64,000 nucleotides of DNA from JBASEY01 sp049652745 (lineage in GTDB: Bacteria; CSSED10-310). The notes beneath the pieces are model-generated. The model saw only the letters and a list, made by a program, of their open reading frames with translations, did no database searches and had not been told where the DNA came from. The stretch covers positions 1 through 64,000 of the forward strand of contig JBASEY010000023.1 of assembly GCA_049652745.1 (NCBI GenBank), given 5' to 3'. The position numbers and the translations under genes are program-made. Shown here piece after piece: positions 1-8,533 of this stretch (the first letter of the stretch is position 1; each line of letters opens with the position of its first letter).

Positions 1-43
1 TCCTGACGGCGTTCAATATACCTCTCCCCAAAAAACCATGTTA

Positions 44-502
44 TTAAAAATGCGGGAATTCAGGATCAGTACAAAATGTAGGGCAATGATCTTGAAAAAA
101 TTTCCAACCGACTCTGATGTTTCCACTTGTGATGACGATGTCTTCAGATGATATATCGATTTCCTGTAAGTTGTTTGAAATAGTGAGCGTATAGGTTTGC
201 TCAAAAAGCAATTGGCCGGGATTGATTGTGCCGGTATCTTTCCAGATATACATGGTGAATTGTCCGGTGTCGCCAGGAAATAAAAACTTTCTTAGAAGGT
301 ATTGAATCTTCAATAATTTTATCGGGTAATCGCCTGCACCAGGAACGAACACGGACGCCATCATTTCATTCGCAATGAACCCGATTTGAGGTGTTGATTG
401 TCCAGAAGTCCATCCATCGTTTTTGAGCCATTTAGGAGCGGCGAATACAGGTGAAGACAGAAAGAGTACGATCAAAAAGATATTTAATCCTTTGCGCATC
501 AT
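44..502 (-). CDS. Small secreted protein of unknown function
   Basis: 152 residues. It starts with a clear Sec signal peptide (hydrophobic residues about 6-20, cleavage near SPVFA-AP), so the product is exported. The rest is rich in alternating hydrophobic and polar residues (IKLLKIQYLL, FTMYIWKD, IRVGWKFF) and looks like a small beta-sandwich; I do not recognise a named family. An AGGAG-like site precedes the ATG. Unlike its secreted neighbours it has no Pro/Thr linker, dockerin or other C-terminal module: it ends abruptly at two consecutive TAA codons. It may be a complete short protein or one that lost its C-terminal part. Existence as a gene is fairly sure; function is unknown. Confidence 0.7.
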   Translation of the reverse strand: MMRKGLNIFLIVLFLSSPVFAAPKWLKNDGWTSGQSTPQIGFIANEMMASVFVPGAGDYPIKLLKIQYLLRKFLFPGDTGQFTMYIWKDTGTINPGQLLFEQTYTLTISNNLQEIDISSEDIVITSGNIRVGWKFFQDHCPTFCTDPEFPHF

Positions 503-597
503 AGTTTTCTCCTTTTTAACGTTGAAAAATTTTCATCCTGCTATTTATATCAATATTTCAAGCTGTTTAGCAAAAAAAATGTGAAAAAAGCTGCGGG

Positions 598-625
598 AAA
601 AAAAAAGGCGGTTTTTCAACCGCCT
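598..625 (-). terminator. Intrinsic terminator downstream of the C25 peptidase gene
   Basis: On the minus strand a perfect 8-bp stem (AGGCGGTT / AACCGCCT) with a 4-nt loop is followed directly by a run of T. It lies about 37 bp past the stop of the C25 peptidase gene and would end its transcript before the next minus-strand gene. Confidence 0.85.
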
Positions 626-661
626 CGAAATCTTAAATATGGAAAGCTGATTGATCCGTGA

Positions 662-3600
662 TTACAATGGATCCGCGCAGGTTTCGCTGCCGAGAGCCAC
701 CAGGAAAATCGTTTGCGCATCGCTGGCGGAAACATTTCCATCCCCGTTGCAGTCCGCTGCGCATTCTTCTTTATATGTCGGAGCATAAGAGCCGAGTGCG
801 ATCAAAAACGCCATTTGAGCGTCTGTGGAGCTGATCGCGCCGTCGTCGTTGATGTCGCCGTTATGAATACAGGATGATGTAGGTGTTGAAGTGGGGGCTG
901 GTGTCGGCGTCGATACGCTTGTGCAATCAGTGACATAACTGACAAGCACATCGTCGATATTCCAGCCGCAATAAGAAACCATATAATCGGATGGTCCCAT
1001 ACCCCAACGCAGTTTGACGTTATTGTGCCCTGCTGCCCAGTTGGTGATATCGTATTCCTGGAAAGACCACTGGTTTTCAGTCAGCGTAGTGCCGGTGTGC
1101 TCCCAGACGATACTCCAAGTGGAGCCGCCGTTGTTGGATATTTCAATCGATGCGTGATCCCAATAAGAACTCTCGACACCGAGCCATCTCCAGAAGCTCA
1201 GATAGACTTCGCTGGCATTCGTGCAGTCAAAGGAGGTGGTGGTCATATACGTAGCGGGCAGGTTATTCTGATAGGTCCCGGTCAGATTATAACCGACGAT
1301 ATGAGTGCCTGTATGGCCGGACGGCGGGTTGCCGTTTTGCCCGGAGGCCGGTCCCCACTGCCACAGGTTTTCGTACGTCCATCCCGGATCGGTATCCATG
1401 TTTTCATCGAGAAAAACGACCAATTCTTTCGTAATGGCAAAATAGTATGATCCGCTGTTGATATCGTCCGTACGATTGCCGCTGGGATCGATCGCGAACA
1501 GAGCGAAATAATATAGGGTGCAGTCATCCAGATCTTCCAGAGTGATCGAATGTGCCGTAACATATTTGGGTTTCGTCTCAGTGTTGACCGGAGGCACGCT
1601 GTTACCCCATATCAAGCCGGTCGTCGCCGGTTCACTTGTGTTCCAGGTAACGGTAAAGGAATCGGTTGACACTGCGCTGACCACAACATTGGAAATTTCC
1701 GGTCCTTGGCAGTCGACTTGGGCTGTGAAGGTTACTTCCGCCGGTTGACCATCGCAATCTTCATCATAGTAATAAGCGAGGATTGTATCGTCATGAGCGA
1801 CTTTTAAATACCCATTACCCGATTGGGTGGAGGAGGTCATGATTGTTCCAAAAAACTCCGCCGTATCGGGGCCGGTTTCAAAAAGCAGAACCTCGAGAGG
1901 CACAGGGTTTGAATCCGAGCTGATTTCGACGATCACCGTTTCGACCTGTCCGGGATTGACGTCGAGATCTGAATCGTAAACCGCCAAAGTGATTTGGTCA
2001 GCACAATTATAATATCTTTTATTCATGACGATGACGCCGCAACCGGCAGGCGCGACATTGACCACGCTTTGCTGCGGATAGATATTCAGTCCGGAAACCG
2101 TAATCAACATTTCTCCAACAGAAGTAGGAGCGACATTCAATATGGCGAGACCGTCGGCGCCGGTTCGGCCGACCTCATGAACTTCGTTTTCTTTCCAGGC
2201 ACAGACATAAGCGCCTTCGACACCGCCGCGACCGTCGGATACTCTAACCTGTAATTCACTTGAAATCATCGGCACGTTGGGTAGATGCGTGACAGTCGGA
2301 GCGTAATAGGCATCCGATCTGAACATCAATGAACAATCCCCAAACAGTACGTACTGATTCATTACCTCTTCAGTGGCAGATATAATTCCGAAATAATCGT
2401 ACATAAACAGAATGCCGTCGAGGGTCATTTGGCCAAGGATGCAATTGCCTCCAGGTATCGTGCCGCTGCTGTTTCCTGTGACTGAATAGGTTACGCCCCA
2501 GGCCATCTGAGCGGGTTCATGCCATGAGCAGGATGTCGAGGAGCTGAACATACTGACGGCGCCTTTGCCGCTGTTTTTCATCCAGCGTTCCGCGAAACAA
2601 TCCGATGATCCATTGAAATATCCGTTTGAGCAGGACACATCCATAATAAAAGGTGTAAAGTCGCCATTGGTCAGCGCATCGACATCACTGTTTGAAAAAG
2701 AAGGCGAAGACCAGCTTGTGCCGCTGCCGTGTCCCAGGTAGGACAGCCAGAAACGACCGTCGTTGACGGCGTTTCTAATTTGAGTCGCTCCATGGCCTAG
2801 TGATTGATAGATACGATCAGCCGTCGCATTGGGGTTATGAGCGAGAAAGCGGGCTTCGATGCCACGGGAATATTCTTCATCCGAAGGACTGGAGCCTTCA
2901 CTGGAAGCCAACCCGGCAAACTTATCGAGCCATGCTTCGTATCCATCCGGAGGCGTCATTTCATAAGTAAGAATTTTATTCAGTTGAGGGTTTAATTCGT
3001 TGGCATTTTGGGCGCTTAGTCGTGAAATCAAAACATCGGGAATCTTGTCCGAACCTTCAAGAAGAGTGAATTTTGAATCGGATGCACAACCGCCGATTCC
3101 GGACAATGGCTGGAGTTGGGGCGCATCGCCGACTAAAAGGATAAAGACCGGCTTTGGATTCCAGGTATTCCACACATTTTGAATGTAAGACAAAATGGCC
3201 GAAGAAGATGTTCCGGTCACATCCGAACTGACCATGTGAACATCGACGCCGCGTTTAATTTTCCAATCGATGAAATCGGACATATATGTCATTAAAGAGC
3301 TATGGCAGATCATCAGCATCGGTTCAGGATCCGAACGAAGGCCGATATTCAGATGGTCGAAGTTCATCAAATAAGATTTGTAAGTTGAATAAAAAGAGGG
3401 AAAAACAGGCTCCAAAGAAATGTTTTCCCGTCCCTGAGTGGCGATGGTGATTGCGATTTCGGTTGCAGCGATAAGATCACCTGAAACTGGGTTGACACGT
3501 ACAGGATTGATTTCGACCGTGACAAAACGAAAATCGCGCATCCAGGCGTCCTGTGAGATTCGTCCCCAGTTGGCCGGATAGAGCTGATCCTGGTTATAAA

Positions 3601-4015
3601 TTCGTGCGTCCAACTGAAAAGGCGGAGGCGATTCGGATCGTTTATAACTGGGTTGAGCCGGCCACACCGTATAGCCTTTCAGTTGAACGGCGTCGATAAC
3701 ATCGATCTTCAAATCGACGGATGCGTCAGCCGGAACGATGATATTTTTTCGTATAGCCGGCACCTGAGGCGCTCCGGTTTCCATGAGCCATCCGTTATCC
3801 GGGATTTCCAACAGAACGAAATCATCCAGATCGTTGGCTTTTTCCATCAATTCAACACCTGGAACACGCAGGGTGAAAACCGTGTCGTTTCCGATCATGT
3901 CCAGTTTTTCGACAGTCGGTTGCCTGGCATTGCCGTTCTGCCCAAAGGGGATCCAATATCCCTGAGCAGCGGTACAGCAAGCGACAAGCAGCAAAAACAA
4001 GAATAAACGCTTCAT
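662..4015 (-). CDS. Secreted C25 (gingipain-like) cysteine peptidase with FN3-like, jelly-roll and dockerin modules
   Basis: 1117 residues, extracellular endopeptidase. Order: signal peptide (1-19); C25-type propeptide (to about 205, with the INPVRVNPVSG signature); C25 catalytic domain (about 225-590) with the dyad His429 in YLGHGSG and Cys462 in DVSCSNG; a beta-rich region (about 595-780); an FN3-like domain (about 785-870); a jelly-roll domain like those of MAM or immune inhibitor A (about 875-1030, with DPGWTYE and GWNIDDV); a Thr/Pro linker; a dockerin (1049-1117) with two calcium-loop repeats (GDINDDG, DCNGDGN) and four Cys. The gene has its own sigma-54 promoter (4077-4091) and a terminator at 598-625. 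The FN3-jelly-roll-dockerin tail closely resembles that of the upstream C13 peptidase. Family assignment is firm; the docking partner is unknown because no cohesin is visible here. Confidence 0.93.
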   Translation of the reverse strand: MKRLFLFLLLVACCTAAQGYWIPFGQNGNARQPTVEKLDMIGNDTVFTLRVPGVELMEKANDLDDFVLLEIPDNGWLMETGAPQVPAIRKNIIVPADASVDLKIDVIDAVQLKGYTVWPAQPSYKRSESPPPFQLDARIYNQDQLYPANWGRISQDAWMRDFRFVTVEINPVRVNPVSGDLIAATEIAITIATQGRENISLEPVFPSFYSTYKSYLMNFDHLNIGLRSDPEPMLMICHSSLMTYMSDFIDWKIKRGVDVHMVSSDVTGTSSSAILSYIQNVWNTWNPKPVFILLVGDAPQLQPLSGIGGCASDSKFTLLEGSDKIPDVLISRLSAQNANELNPQLNKILTYEMTPPDGYEAWLDKFAGLASSEGSSPSDEEYSRGIEARFLAHNPNATADRIYQSLGHGATQIRNAVNDGRFWLSYLGHGSGTSWSSPSFSNSDVDALTNGDFTPFIMDVSCSNGYFNGSSDCFAERWMKNSGKGAVSMFSSSTSCSWHEPAQMAWGVTYSVTGNSSGTIPGGNCILGQMTLDGILFMYDYFGIISATEEVMNQYVLFGDCSLMFRSDAYYAPTVTHLPNVPMISSELQVRVSDGRGGVEGAYVCAWKENEVHEVGRTGADGLAILNVAPTSVGEMLITVSGLNIYPQQSVVNVAPAGCGVIVMNKRYYNCADQITLAVYDSDLDVNPGQVETVIVEISSDSNPVPLEVLLFETGPDTAEFFGTIMTSSTQSGNGYLKVAHDDTILAYYYDEDCDGQPAEVTFTAQVDCQGPEISNVVVSAVSTDSFTVTWNTSEPATTGLIWGNSVPPVNTETKPKYVTAHSITLEDLDDCTLYYFALFAIDPSGNRTDDINSGSYYFAITKELVVFLDENMDTDPGWTYENLWQWGPASGQNGNPPSGHTGTHIVGYNLTGTYQNNLPATYMTTTSFDCTNASEVYLSFWRWLGVESSYWDHASIEISNNGGSTWSIVWEHTGTTLTENQWSFQEYDITNWAAGHNNVKLRWGMGPSDYMVSYCGWNIDDVLVSYVTDCTSVSTPTPAPTSTPTSSCIHNGDINDDGAISSTDAQMAFLIALGSYAPTYKEECAADCNGDGNVSASDAQTIFLVALGSETCADPL

Positions 4016-4076
4016 ATTTCCTCCTTGTTAAACCTCATAAATAAGAGAGAATCATCTTACTAAATATATCATAAAA

Positions 4077-4091
4077 GCAAAGAATGTGCCA
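4077..4091 (-). promoter_or_regulatory. Sigma-54 (RpoN) promoter of the C25 peptidase gene
   Basis: The minus strand reads TGGCAC-N5-TTGC, an exact match to the sigma-54 consensus, with the invariant GG and GC exactly 10 nt apart. It lies about 60 bp before the ATG at 4015. The same element precedes the three other C25 genes of the window. Confidence 0.85.
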
Positions 4092-4128
4092 ATAACTCAA
4101 CTCATTTTATCTGTTATCGGCACATTCT
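4081..4128 (-). repeat. Long inverted repeat overlapping the sigma-54 promoter
   Basis: Arms of 16 bp (AGAATGTGCCAATAAC and its reverse complement with one mismatch) are separated by 16 bp. One arm contains the -24 element and spacer of the sigma-54 promoter at 4077-4091. Transcribed from the upstream C13 gene it would form a strong hairpin followed by a T-rich stretch, so it may also act as a terminator for that gene. Confidence 0.7.
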
Positions 4129-4142
4129 GATTAATCAGGTAA

Positions 4143-4196
4143 CAGCATCGATGCTGGTGACCTTGTGATCAATTTTGCCCTGTCTGTTGATCACAA
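4143..4196. repeat. Two palindromes upstream of the sigma-54 promoter
   Basis: A 14-bp perfect palindrome (CAGCATCGATGCTG, 4143-4156) is followed by a perfect 10-bp inverted repeat (TTGTGATCAA, 4163-4172 and 4187-4196, 14-bp spacer). They lie about 50-105 bp upstream of the -24 element, the usual place for enhancer-binding-protein sites; the second also lies just past the C13 gene stop and could be a terminator hairpin without a T-run. Confidence 0.55.
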
Positions 4197-4203
4197 ATAA
4201 ATT

Positions 4204-6834
4204 TTACAGAGGATCGGCGCAGGTCGTCTGACCAAGGCCGGTCCTGAAAATTTGCTGGGCGTCGGCGGATGTAACCAGTCCGTTGCCGTCGCAGTCAGCC
4301 GCACATTCCTCATCATGGGTCGGGCTATAAGATCCCAGTGCGATCATAAAAGCCATTTGGGCATCGACAGAGCTGACGAGGCCATCGTTGTTCACGTCGC
4401 CGTTGTTGATGCAAGAAGGTGTTTCAGTCGGGGTCGGCGTCGCTGTCGGAAGTGGTGTCGGAGTAGCTTGCGTGCAAGGAAGCGTGTAACTCACCAGGAC
4501 ATCATCGATGTTCCATCCGCAAAACTGCCAACTGCCATCCGTCGGACCCATACCCCAGCGTAGTTTCACCTGTGAATAGCCCGCTGCTTGGGCTGAAATA
4601 TCAAAACTCATAAGTTCCCAAGAACCCCCATCAATCCTTCCGGGGTTTTCCCAAAGCGTGCTCCAGGAAGCGCCGTTGTTATTGCTGATCGCAATATATG
4701 CATGGTCATAATAATAGGTTTCAACGCCCAACCACGCATAGAATTCCAAAGTAACTGACGACGAACCAGTGCAGTCGAACGCCTGGGTAGTCGCCCAATA
4801 GGTTGTGGACATGCTGTTGGGATAATCGCCATTTAAATTATATCCAACGACGTTATTGCCGGTATAACCACTGCTCGGATCGGGTGATCCATACTGACCT
4901 CCCTGTCCTGTCGGGTGACCCCAAGCCCATTGGCCTTCGTATGTCCATCCAGGATCAGTATCCATATTCGCAGAGAAAAGTGTTACCAATTCCCAGGTCA
5001 ATACACCATAATACGTACCACCATTATCATCGACGGCAGAGTTGGCAGCGGAATCGGTGGATTCCACCATAAAATAATAATAGGTGCAGTCATCCAGACC
5101 TGTAATGGTAACACTGTGGCTTGTCAGTAGTTTCGTGCTTTCTTCAGTTGACCAGGTACCAGGTATCTCAGCATAGTGGACGAGTGACGTTGCAGGCTCA
5201 TTTGTCGTCCAGGTAACCGTGAACCCGGAATCAGTGACATTCGTAACGGTCACGTTGGAAATCAGCGGGGGCGCGCAATCGACACCGGCTTGAGCTGTCA
5301 CCGTCATCGGTCCAGCACCTCCGTAGTCCAGGTCTTCATAATAAACGGTGATTGTATCGCCATGAGCGACTTGGAGAACTCCATCAGGAGCGGCAGTGCC
5401 GGTAGCGGTCTGTATTGTCCCCTGGAAGCGACCATCGCTGATTTCGGTGAGTGTGATAATTTCCGGAGTGAGTTCAGTAGTACTGGTGATTTCGACGTCT
5501 TGTGTGCCGGCGCCGACCAGGTCCAAATCTTCTACAAGAATTTCAATGATATCGTTGCAATTGAAAGCATCTCGTTTCAGTTTGACGACACCTGCAGATA
5601 CCGGGCCGCTTCCGGCCAATGTCAACGTGGCGCCATATCCTGCCGGCCATTCGCCGTATTGAGGATGTTCATCGGCAGTATCATGTGTCACAGCATAAAG
5701 ATGGGCTTCATCCATCGTGATTTCACCGTCCTGGTTGTAGTCGGCATCCGCGGGGTTCCCAAAAGCATCCTGCCCGGTCACCGCTGCAGTCCAGTAGAAG
5801 ACATATTCATCATAAACATAGTCCGGTCCCATTGCCCAGGAGTATTCATGGTCATTTGCCGCAGTCATGACGACGCGGGGGACATCGGAATTCATATTGA
5901 CGATGTCGTTGACAAAACCACCTGAAAAACAAGGTTCCATCGTGACGATAATTTCGCGGCAGTGGATGGGCTCCAGTAATGCGGCGAATTCATAATCCCA
6001 AATTTCTTCGCTATTCCAGAGATTCATCGACGTTGGTTGTCCAGGGGTGCCGTATTGGCCGTTTCCATGGTCGGTCGTGAAAATGAACAAGGTGTCATTA
6101 GGACCCAGCCTTGTCGCCAATTCACCGAAAATTGTATTGAGGTTTGCGCGTGTGCAGGCATATTCAGTGTCGTCGATACCGTCGCCGTTCAAATCAGGAT
6201 TCGAATTGCCGCCGTTGGATTGATCGGGCGCTGGATTGGTGCCGTCTGAAATCGCGATGTACATGTTATCGTTCACATAACCATAAACATCGAACAGTGT
6301 CTTGAATATGTTGGAACAGTCGTTCCAATAGCGGATATGGTTGGAATATTGTGAGGCGCCGCCGGAAAGAATCACAGCATAGAGATTTTCAGGGCTTCTG
6401 GACAAGAATCTTTTCGGCGCGGAAACCGGCCGAATATTTTTACCGCCAAGAATATCTATACCCTGAAAATGGCTCATTGCACCGATCATTTCAGGGAGTC
6501 GTGTCGCATCGATAATTTCGATGGCTTCAGTATCCGGATCGATCAGAACATAGCGACAAGCATGCTCCCAGTTGGCGCCGGGGTGCAAATCGATAAAAGC
6601 CATCCAGGAAGCATGTTTCAATGTAAAAACCGGGCCCTTGAAAGAATCGATGACGGTTCCTTCGGGAAGGATCGATTTCGACACATAGACAGGCAGGTCT
6701 GATCGCATTCCGACCAATACTTTGCTTTTTACGAGTTCAAATGCTTCTTCAGAAGAACTCACGGCAGCAAATAGTGTATTCGGCATCGTTAAAATAACAG
6801 CCAAAATAGCAATGAACAAATGATACTTACGCAT
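4204..6834 (-). CDS. Secreted C13 (legumain-like) cysteine peptidase with FN3-like, jelly-roll and dockerin modules
   Basis: 876 residues. The start is the ATG at 6834, because an AGGAGG site lies just upstream and a clean signal peptide follows (MRKYHLFIAILAVILT...LFAA); an upstream in-frame ATG would add 37 residues without one. The catalytic domain (about 150-400) shows the legumain-type His256 in TTDHGNG and Cys302 in EPCFSGGF. After it come a beta-rich region, an FN3-like domain (about 545-640), a jelly-roll domain (about 645-790), a Thr/Pro linker and a dockerin (808-876) with four Cys. The tail matches that of the downstream C25 peptidase, so two unrelated catalytic domains share one module set. 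It is an extracellular or surface peptidase, probably cutting after Asn or Asp as the family does. No sigma-54 site was found before it. Confidence 0.88.
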   Translation of the reverse strand: MRKYHLFIAILAVILTMPNTLFAAVSSSEEAFELVKSKVLVGMRSDLPVYVSKSILPEGTVIDSFKGPVFTLKHASWMAFIDLHPGANWEHACRYVLIDPDTEAIEIIDATRLPEMIGAMSHFQGIDILGGKNIRPVSAPKRFLSRSPENLYAVILSGGASQYSNHIRYWNDCSNIFKTLFDVYGYVNDNMYIAISDGTNPAPDQSNGGNSNPDLNGDGIDDTEYACTRANLNTIFGELATRLGPNDTLFIFTTDHGNGQYGTPGQPTSMNLWNSEEIWDYEFAALLEPIHCREIIVTMEPCFSGGFVNDIVNMNSDVPRVVMTAANDHEYSWAMGPDYVYDEYVFYWTAAVTGQDAFGNPADADYNQDGEITMDEAHLYAVTHDTADEHPQYGEWPAGYGATLTLAGSGPVSAGVVKLKRDAFNCNDIIEILVEDLDLVGAGTQDVEITSTTELTPEIITLTEISDGRFQGTIQTATGTAAPDGVLQVAHGDTITVYYEDLDYGGAGPMTVTAQAGVDCAPPLISNVTVTNVTDSGFTVTWTTNEPATSLVHYAEIPGTWSTEESTKLLTSHSVTITGLDDCTYYYFMVESTDSAANSAVDDNGGTYYGVLTWELVTLFSANMDTDPGWTYEGQWAWGHPTGQGGQYGSPDPSSGYTGNNVVGYNLNGDYPNSMSTTYWATTQAFDCTGSSSVTLEFYAWLGVETYYYDHAYIAISNNNGASWSTLWENPGRIDGGSWELMSFDISAQAAGYSQVKLRWGMGPTDGSWQFCGWNIDDVLVSYTLPCTQATPTPLPTATPTPTETPSCINNGDVNNDGLVSSVDAQMAFMIALGSYSPTHDEECAADCDGNGLVTSADAQQIFRTGLGQTTCADPL

Positions 6835-7065
6835 GTCTCCTCCTTGTGATAAAGGGTTTCTAAAAAAACTCCGATATACACTATAGTAAGATTCTAAGAA
6901 AAGTCCATTCAATTTGAAAAAAAGATTCGAATAACCGTTCAGCAATTTGATGACAGGGTCAATAGCTCTTCGTTTACTTCCGAGCTTGAATAAATGTCTA
7001 GATTTGCCTATGGTGTCGTCGCGAATTGCTCAGGAAATCAAAACTTCATGTAAAGGAGAGAGATA

Positions 7066-8502
7066 ATGAAAAATAAGGAATTATTGGAGCGAGTACAGAA
7101 ACAGATAAAGGATAACTGCATCTGCATGCTGGATTTGAAATATGTCGATCTCACAGGAAAATTTCGGCATATCACACTTCCCGCCGGTGCGCTCACTGAA
7201 GATCTTTTAAAGGAAGGCGTCGGATTTGATGGCTCAAGTGTAGGCTTCAAAGATGTCAAAAGTGGTGATATGTGTGTGATACCGGATTTAGAAACCGCTT
7301 TTATCGATCCCTATTGGGAATTGCCGACTATCAGCATGTTGTGTGACATAGTTGAAGCGGATACACGTGCACCTTTTATGGGTGATCCTCGGTCGACAGC
7401 TAAAAGAACGCTGGAATATGCTCAGAAAGCCGGTATAGCGGAATCGATTTTCTTGTTACCCGAACTGGAATTCAACATTATGGATCAGGTTAACTGGGAA
7501 GTGACGCCGCACACCAGTTTTATCGATATCCGTTGTGATGAGATCAAAGGGACGACCGATGCCGATGAAAACCCGATCGCCGGCCAGTGGATTCCTCATC
7601 AGCAAGGCTATCATCGCGGAGCGCCGCAGGATTTTTACCGCGATGTGCGCAATGAAATGATGAACACACTTGCGCAGATGGGCGTCGACGTCAAATATCA
7701 TCACCATGAAGTCGGCGCGACCGGGCAGCAGGAAATAGAAATGTCGCTGAGTCCAATGATTGCAGCCTGTGACCACACCATGCTGACGAAATATGTGGTT
7801 CATAATGCCGCTGTCGAAAGAGGTTTGATCGCGACCTTTATGCCGAAGCCGATCGCCGGTGAAGCGGGGAACGGCATGCATATTCATATCAGACTTGTCG
7901 GCAAGAAAAACGCACCGGTATTCTACGACGAAAAAGATCCGATGGGGCTGTCGGAAATGGCCTACTGCTTTATCGGCGGCATGATCAAACACGGACGATC
8001 CTTGACAGCATTTACAAACCCGAGCACCAATTCATACAGGCGCTTGATGCCTGTGTTCGAGGCTCCGACCAATATGTTTTTCTCGATGGGAAGCCGAAAC
8101 TCGGCTATCCGCATCCCCAAATACGCGACATCGCCGGATAAAAAACGGTTCGAAATTCGTTGCCCTGACGCGACCAGCAATATCTATTTCGCTGCCTCCG
8201 CCGTGATTATGGCCGGGCTCGATGGAGTCAAAAACGGTATCCATGCCCGCAAGATGGGGTGGGGTCCATATACCGATATCACGACTGAACCGGCTTCAGT
8301 GCGTAGAAAAATTATATCTCTTCCGGAAAATCTCGATGAAGCGCTTAAATCACTTAAAGCAGATCATGCTTACCTAATGGAAGGGAATGTTTTCAGCAAA
8401 CAATTGATCGACGGTTGGATCGATCTGCATCACCGACAACATGTATTACCCATGCTGCAGACACCGACCCCGCTTGAATTTCAGCTCTATTTTGGTTGCT
8501 GA
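7066..8502 (+). CDS. glnA: Type I glutamine synthetase
   Basis: 478 residues, about the usual length for bacterial GSI. Cytoplasmic; makes glutamine from glutamate, ammonia and ATP. Visible signatures: the N-terminal beta-grasp motif GFDGSSVGF, EVGATGQQEIE, the ATP/glutamate motif AGNGMHIHI, NPSTNSYRRL, SRNSAIRIP and KRFEIRCPD with two conserved Arg. A good AGGAGAG site precedes the ATG. In the segment where GSI-beta enzymes carry the adenylylated Tyr (NLYDLPPE in enterobacteria), this protein reads KIISLPEN, so that Tyr appears to be missing and control by adenylylation is unlikely. It is divergent from the C13 peptidase gene with a 231-bp gap; no sigma-54 promoter was found there. Confidence 0.96.
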   Translation: MKNKELLERVQKQIKDNCICMLDLKYVDLTGKFRHITLPAGALTEDLLKEGVGFDGSSVGFKDVKSGDMCVIPDLETAFIDPYWELPTISMLCDIVEADTRAPFMGDPRSTAKRTLEYAQKAGIAESIFLLPELEFNIMDQVNWEVTPHTSFIDIRCDEIKGTTDADENPIAGQWIPHQQGYHRGAPQDFYRDVRNEMMNTLAQMGVDVKYHHHEVGATGQQEIEMSLSPMIAACDHTMLTKYVVHNAAVERGLIATFMPKPIAGEAGNGMHIHIRLVGKKNAPVFYDEKDPMGLSEMAYCFIGGMIKHGRSLTAFTNPSTNSYRRLMPVFEAPTNMFFSMGSRNSAIRIPKYATSPDKKRFEIRCPDATSNIYFAASAVIMAGLDGVKNGIHARKMGWGPYTDITTEPASVRRKIISLPENLDEALKSLKADHAYLMEGNVFSKQLIDGWIDLHHRQHVLPMLQTPTPLEFQLYFGC

Positions 8503-8533
8503 TTTCAACCGAATAATTAACGCGACCAAATAG

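Noticed and set aside
5290..5925. 211-codon open frame on the plus strand
   Set aside because: It lies wholly inside the C13 peptidase gene on the other strand; the peptidase has clear domains, so this is a shadow frame.
7000..7065. Sigma-54 promoter before glnA, expected in many bacteria
   Set aside because: No GG-N10-GC pair with acceptable flanks was found in the 231-bp upstream region.
7456..7992. 178-codon open frame opposite to glnA
   Set aside because: Antisense shadow of a strongly conserved gene.
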